A DNA stretch of 34,389 bases from assembly GCA_016935695.1 (NCBI GenBank), contig JAFGQL010000145.1, positions 1-34,389 of the forward strand, read 5' to 3'. How positions within the stretch are numbered: the first letter of the stretch is position 1; each line of letters begins with the position of its first letter. Positions 31,466 through 34,389 of the stretch are shown one piece after another. The stretch is from Spirochaetales bacterium (GTDB lineage Bacteria > Spirochaetota > Spirochaetia > JC444 > Marispirochaetaceae). The notes below the pieces were generated by a model, which saw only the letters and a program-made list of their open reading frames with translations, was not told where the DNA came from and ran no database searches. A program made the position numbers and the translations under genes.

Positions 31466-32869
31466 ATGACAAACAGCAAGTTACTTGCGGTTTTATTAGC
31501 GGCAGCCTTGGTCCTTGGCCTTGCAGGCTGTGAAGAGACCACCACTACCGTGGTCGACCCCCAGCCTTACGAAGTCGGCGATGTGCTGCCTGGAAGCTGG
31601 ACGGTTACAGTAGCCGATGCCCTCGGGGGATACATGGCTGAGCGCCTGGTTGATGCTGATTCCGAAGACGATCTGGACTTTGGCGATGATTCGTCAGACT
31701 ATGTGGAAATTCTGGTTACCGGCAGATTCGGCAGCGATATCAGCTTTACCAAACACCATGCTGCTTATCCGACCCTTGATCAGACCTACTACCTGTCCAG
31801 TCAGGTAATTATCGGAAACGACAACTCAAGCAATGCTGAGCTGACCATCGAAGCCGGTACCCTTATAAAGGGTGAGGTCTCCAGTGTTGATCCCGGGGTG
31901 CTTATCGTAAGCCGCGGATCCACGATCAACGCGGTAGGTACTTCGACTGATCCCATCGTGTTTACGTCTGCAAATGACGAAGGCGACCGGGCCCAGGGTG
32001 ACTGGGGCGGTATCGTCCTGCTTGGGAACGGAATTTCCAACGAAGGGCCCGGCGCGGTTGCCGAAGCTATTTACCAGCCATGGGGAGGCACGAATAATGC
32101 CGACTCAAGCGGTACCCTTCAGTATGTCCGCGTTGAATTCGCAGGTACTTTTTTTGACCCGGAAAATGAATTAAACGGAATTGCTTTTTACGGTGTCGGA
32201 AGCGGCACGACGGTAGACCATGTGCAGATTCACTGTAACAAGGACGACGGCCTTGAATTCTTCGGCGGCGCAGTTGAAGCCTCTTATGTCGTTATCACCG
32301 GTGCCGGTGACGATTCCCTGGACTGGGACAATGGCTGGGTCGGCGGAATACAGCATCTGATCATCCAGCAGTACGGCTCGCCTTATGCTGCCGATAAGCT
32401 CATTGAAGCCGACGGCGAAGCAGATCCGACCTCAGACCCCTATGTGGCCAACGTTACGATTATGTCTCCCGTCAACGAGTACCTTAATATGAAGGTCGGC
32501 ACCCTCGGTAAGCTTGTCAACACCGTCATCGTAAGCTCCGTGGCTTCTCCCGCCCAGGTCAATGACACTGCTGCAAGTACTGACTTCATTTATGACGGTG
32601 TCATAATTGAGGGATATGAAGCAGATGATGCACCTGTGTTTGATGCGGCTGCCACTGCCACCACTCCCAATGTCGCTGTCATTGAGCAGACCAATTATGA
32701 CGGTTCAAACCAGTTTGATATTGACAACGCCATTTTTACTGTACTTCAGGGTTCGGTAACTGCGGTTGATGCAACTACCCACGGTGCTCCCGCGGCTGCC
32801 CAGTACATCGGTGCTTACAACGGTAGCACCAACTGGTGGAGCAGCTGGACAACCGAAGCTGAAAACTAA
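31466..32869 (+). CDS. Surface lipoprotein with parallel-beta-helix-like repeats
   Basis: A 467-residue protein with a lipoprotein signal (VLGLAGC, C22) and an acidic, Thr-rich linker. The mature part resembles a family of surface lipoproteins with right-handed beta-helix repeats, known from Bacteroidetes and other Gram-negatives: IEAGTLIKGEV, LIVSRGSTINAVGTSTDPIVFTSA, DWGGIVLLG, SGTLQYVRVEFAG, DDGLEFFGGAVEASYVV, DDSLDWDNGW. Function is unknown; binding of polysaccharide or partnership with an outer-membrane receptor is plausible. GGAGG precedes ATG 31466. Composition is very acidic (isoelectric point clearly low), fitting an exposed protein in salt water. It is followed by a hairpin and the DUF3450/ExbB genes, suggesting a TonB-type transport locus. 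Confidence 0.8.
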   Translation: MTNSKLLAVLLAAALVLGLAGCEETTTTVVDPQPYEVGDVLPGSWTVTVADALGGYMAERLVDADSEDDLDFGDDSSDYVEILVTGRFGSDISFTKHHAAYPTLDQTYYLSSQVIIGNDNSSNAELTIEAGTLIKGEVSSVDPGVLIVSRGSTINAVGTSTDPIVFTSANDEGDRAQGDWGGIVLLGNGISNEGPGAVAEAIYQPWGGTNNADSSGTLQYVRVEFAGTFFDPENELNGIAFYGVGSGTTVDHVQIHCNKDDGLEFFGGAVEASYVVITGAGDDSLDWDNGWVGGIQHLIIQQYGSPYAADKLIEADGEADPTSDPYVANVTIMSPVNEYLNMKVGTLGKLVNTVIVSSVASPAQVNDTAASTDFIYDGVIIEGYEADDAPVFDAAATATTPNVAVIEQTNYDGSNQFDIDNAIFTVLQGSVTAVDATTHGAPAAAQYIGAYNGSTNWWSSWTTEAEN

Positions 32870-32902
32870 GTAAAAAAAATAAGTCAAAAAAAAACAGTAC
32901 GC

Positions 32903-32928
32903 GGCGTCCTCTTGTCAAAGAGGGCGCC
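32903..32928 (+). terminator. Hairpin after the beta-helix lipoprotein gene
   Basis: GGCGTCCTCTT (32903-32913) pairs with AAGAGGGCGCC (32918-32928), 11 bp with one G-U pair and a GTCA loop. The following sequence (CGTTGTTGT) is only mildly U-rich, so termination may be partial, allowing some read-through into the DUF3450/ExbB genes. Confidence 0.6.
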
Positions 32929-32997
32929 CGTTGTTGTAACCGCCGCAGACTAAAAAATAAGCGGCAAAAAAATTTGTGATGATGTTTGAGGATTCTG

Positions 32998-33774
32998 ATG
33001 AATCGCACAGGGATTATGTTGTTATTGATGGCCGCCGCCTGGGGCGCAGTTTTTGCCCAGACAAACCAGGAGGCTCTTGAAAACATGGCCGCGAGTATCG
33101 CGCAAAAACGCGCGGAAGCCGAAACGCTCAATAATGAGCTGGATGTAATAAAAGCGGGTTTCAATGAAGAACTGCGCTCCATTGCGACACAGCAGGCGGA
33201 TATCCAGGCGCGGATAAACCGCCAGCAGCTGCAGTTCGCCCAGCTGGAACGGGAATTAGCCGAGCATACCCAACGGATTGCCCAAAGCAGTATAAGGATG
33301 GATGAACTTAAGCCGGTCATACTGGAAGTCCTGGGTTACCTGAGAGAATATATTTCCTCTTCGCTTCCCTTTCATACAGAAGATCGTTTGAATGAACTTG
33401 ACAGTCTGGAACGGGTGTTGACATCACAGCGTCTTCTGGAATCCGAAGCCCTCGCACGTATGTGGAACATTATGGAGGAGGAAGCTCGCCTGTGCAGGGA
33501 AAGCGGCCTTTATCGTCAAACTATCTCTTTGCATGGCGAAGATCAACTCGCCGAGGTGGCGCGCCTTGGTATGGTTTTGTTGTATTTTAAAACCTTCGAC
33601 GGAGTCTTCGGTTATGCCCTGCGGAATGAATCGGTCTGGACCTATGTGGAAGCAGGATCAAGAGAGGACGCCAAAAACATAGAGAATTTATTTGTTTCCC
33701 TCAAGAAAAACCTCCGGGAAGGATATTTTGAACTTCCCATTCCCGGCGGGCGTGAAAAAGGACAATGGCAATGA
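32998..33774 (+). CDS. DUF3450-family periplasmic coiled-coil protein of a TonB system
   Basis: About 258 residues from ATG 32998, with GAGG 6 nt upstream (the in-frame TTG at 32986 overlaps the SD). It has a signal peptide ending AVFAQ, then a long heptad-rich coiled coil (about 25-95), then the conserved part with LGYLREYISSSLPFHTEDRLNEL, LARMWNIMEEEARLC and LGMVLLYFKTFDG. These match DUF3450, whose genes sit next to ttpC/exbB in TonB2-type systems. It is thought to assist energy transduction across the periplasm. Its stop overlaps the start of the next gene by 4 nt, so the two are coupled. Confidence 0.88.
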   Translation: MNRTGIMLLLMAAAWGAVFAQTNQEALENMAASIAQKRAEAETLNNELDVIKAGFNEELRSIATQQADIQARINRQQLQFAQLERELAEHTQRIAQSSIRMDELKPVILEVLGYLREYISSSLPFHTEDRLNELDSLERVLTSQRLLESEALARMWNIMEEEARLCRESGLYRQTISLHGEDQLAEVARLGMVLLYFKTFDGVFGYALRNESVWTYVEAGSREDAKNIENLFVSLKKNLREGYFELPIPGGREKGQWQ

Positions 33775-34389
33775 AAGGACGATATCTCATATATGCAAGT
33801 CTTATGGTTCTGTGCGCCGTTGTCCTGTACGGACAGGAAAACAATGATCCGCTGGTAGCTGCCTATAAAAAGGAATTCGTGTTTTTAGATACCGAAATAA
33901 GACTGTTAGAGGACCGGATAAAGGAAATTGAGACCGATGGTGAACAGCGGGTGCGTGACGCCCGGAATGATCTGGATATCCTCGAAGAGCAGCATATATC
34001 CCTGGATCTGCAGATTCAGGAAAGGACTGAGGACCTGCGTCTACTGGAAGAACGTCATTCCAGGGCGGACGAGGCCCAGGAAACAATAAATGCTGTTTTA
34101 GAACAGGGGAATTCCCGGCTTTCGAAACACGGGATTCCAGGTTTTCAGAGAAACACCGGTGACGATGGCAACAGTGATACTGTACAGGAAATTCGTTACC
34201 TGTTCAGCGAATCCCTGAAGCTTCTCCACCAAAGCGGCTCCATACGGAAGGTGCAGGACGATTTCTTCCTGAAGTCGGGGAAAAAAGCCGATGGCGACAT
34301 TATTCATATCGGCGAGATTGCCAGTGTGGGCTATGACGGTGAAAATGCCGGTCCCCTTGTTCCCGCTGGAGGCGGCGCCCTCCGGATGG
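33771..34389 (+). CDS. TtpC-like MotA/TolQ/ExbB family protein, N-terminal part (runs off window)
   Basis: Open to the right edge, 206 codons visible. ATG 33771 overlaps the DUF3450 stop (ATGA). The visible part is a signal peptide (MKGRYLIYASLMVLCAVVLYG) followed by a coiled coil (about 30-115) and a compact region with LFSESLKLLHQSGSIRKVQ and then ADGDIIHIGEIASVGYDG. This layout is the periplasmic N-terminal extension of TtpC-type proteins, which carry a MotA/TolQ/ExbB proton-channel domain at the C-terminus; that domain would lie beyond the window. The call therefore rests on the extension and on the DUF3450 neighbour. Confidence 0.75.
   Translation, partial: MKGRYLIYASLMVLCAVVLYGQENNDPLVAAYKKEFVFLDTEIRLLEDRIKEIETDGEQRVRDARNDLDILEEQHISLDLQIQERTEDLRLLEERHSRADEAQETINAVLEQGNSRLSKHGIPGFQRNTGDDGNSDTVQEIRYLFSESLKLLHQSGSIRKVQDDFFLKSGKKADGDIIHIGEIASVGYDGENAGPLVPAGGGALRM

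Noticed and set aside
1-34389. CRISPR array, tRNA/rRNA genes, prophage or insertion sequences
   Set aside because: I looked for regularly spaced repeats, tRNA-like cloverleaf arms with CCA-type ends, rRNA-like stretches and transposase/integrase motifs and saw none.

Overview
The window looks like chromosomal DNA of a free-living, motile spirochaete, probably a marine or sediment member of the Spirochaetaceae. This is inferred from gene content: a large chemotaxis cluster, a lysine 2,3-aminomutase/beta-lysine acetyltransferase pair (compatible-solute synthesis), intracellular disaccharide phosphorolysis, lipoprotein-rich accessory genes and a DUF3450/ExbB energy-transducing module. I see no rRNA, tRNA, CRISPR array, transposase or phage gene.

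Layout. (1) 1-6902: chemotaxis. The 3' end of cheA, then cheY, a transmembrane receptor, cheW and cheB read rightward. A second, leftward transcript carries a divergent receptor-like coiled-coil protein and cheR, converging on cheB. (2) 7094-10516: a cytoplasmic GH43-type glycosidase and a large cyclic-nucleotide-binding-domain protein of unknown function behind its own consensus -10 element. (3) 10542-15256, leftward: kamA-ablB, a 320-base spacer with a strong intrinsic terminator close to the next start codon, then a polar amino-acid ABC transporter (binding protein, hairpin, permease, ATPase). Together these suggest amino-acid uptake linked to lysine conversion into N-acetyl-beta-lysine. 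(4) 15522-17409, leftward: a TetR regulator and a two-gene envelope operon (lipoprotein, small outer-membrane-like protein). Matching 18-bp palindromes lie at the tetR promoter and ahead of the operon. (5) 17515-23778, leftward: a sugar transferase fused to a degenerate GGDEF-like domain, then a compact group of a COG2426 membrane protein, a UvrD/Rep helicase and a GH94 disaccharide phosphorylase.

(6) 23901-26793, rightward: a class I glutamine amidotransferase, an OLD-like ATPase whose Toprim half looks catalytically eroded, and a small lipoprotein. (7) 26802-28680, leftward: an NOL1/NOP2/Sun-type RNA methyltransferase overlapping a homologue of the eukaryotic tRNA-queuosine mannosyltransferase GTDC1/QTMAN, a likely RNA-modification pair. 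(8) 28711-29466: an A/T-rich spacer with a 21-codon small ORF, a nested hairpin and a CD3324-like helix-turn-helix protein. (9) 29551-34389, rightward: phosphoglucomutase with a clear terminator, a beta-helix-like surface lipoprotein, a DUF3450 protein and the start of a TtpC/ExbB-like proton-channel protein that runs off the window.

The points most worth following up are the bacterial QTMAN-like gene beside an RNA methyltransferase, the OLD-like ATPase with degenerate Toprim, the GGDEF-like/sugar-transferase fusion, the TetR two-operator circuit with an apparently leaderless regulator mRNA, the attenuator-like leader between the lysine genes and the ABC transporter, and the small ORF plus SD-containing hairpin ahead of the CD3324-like gene.
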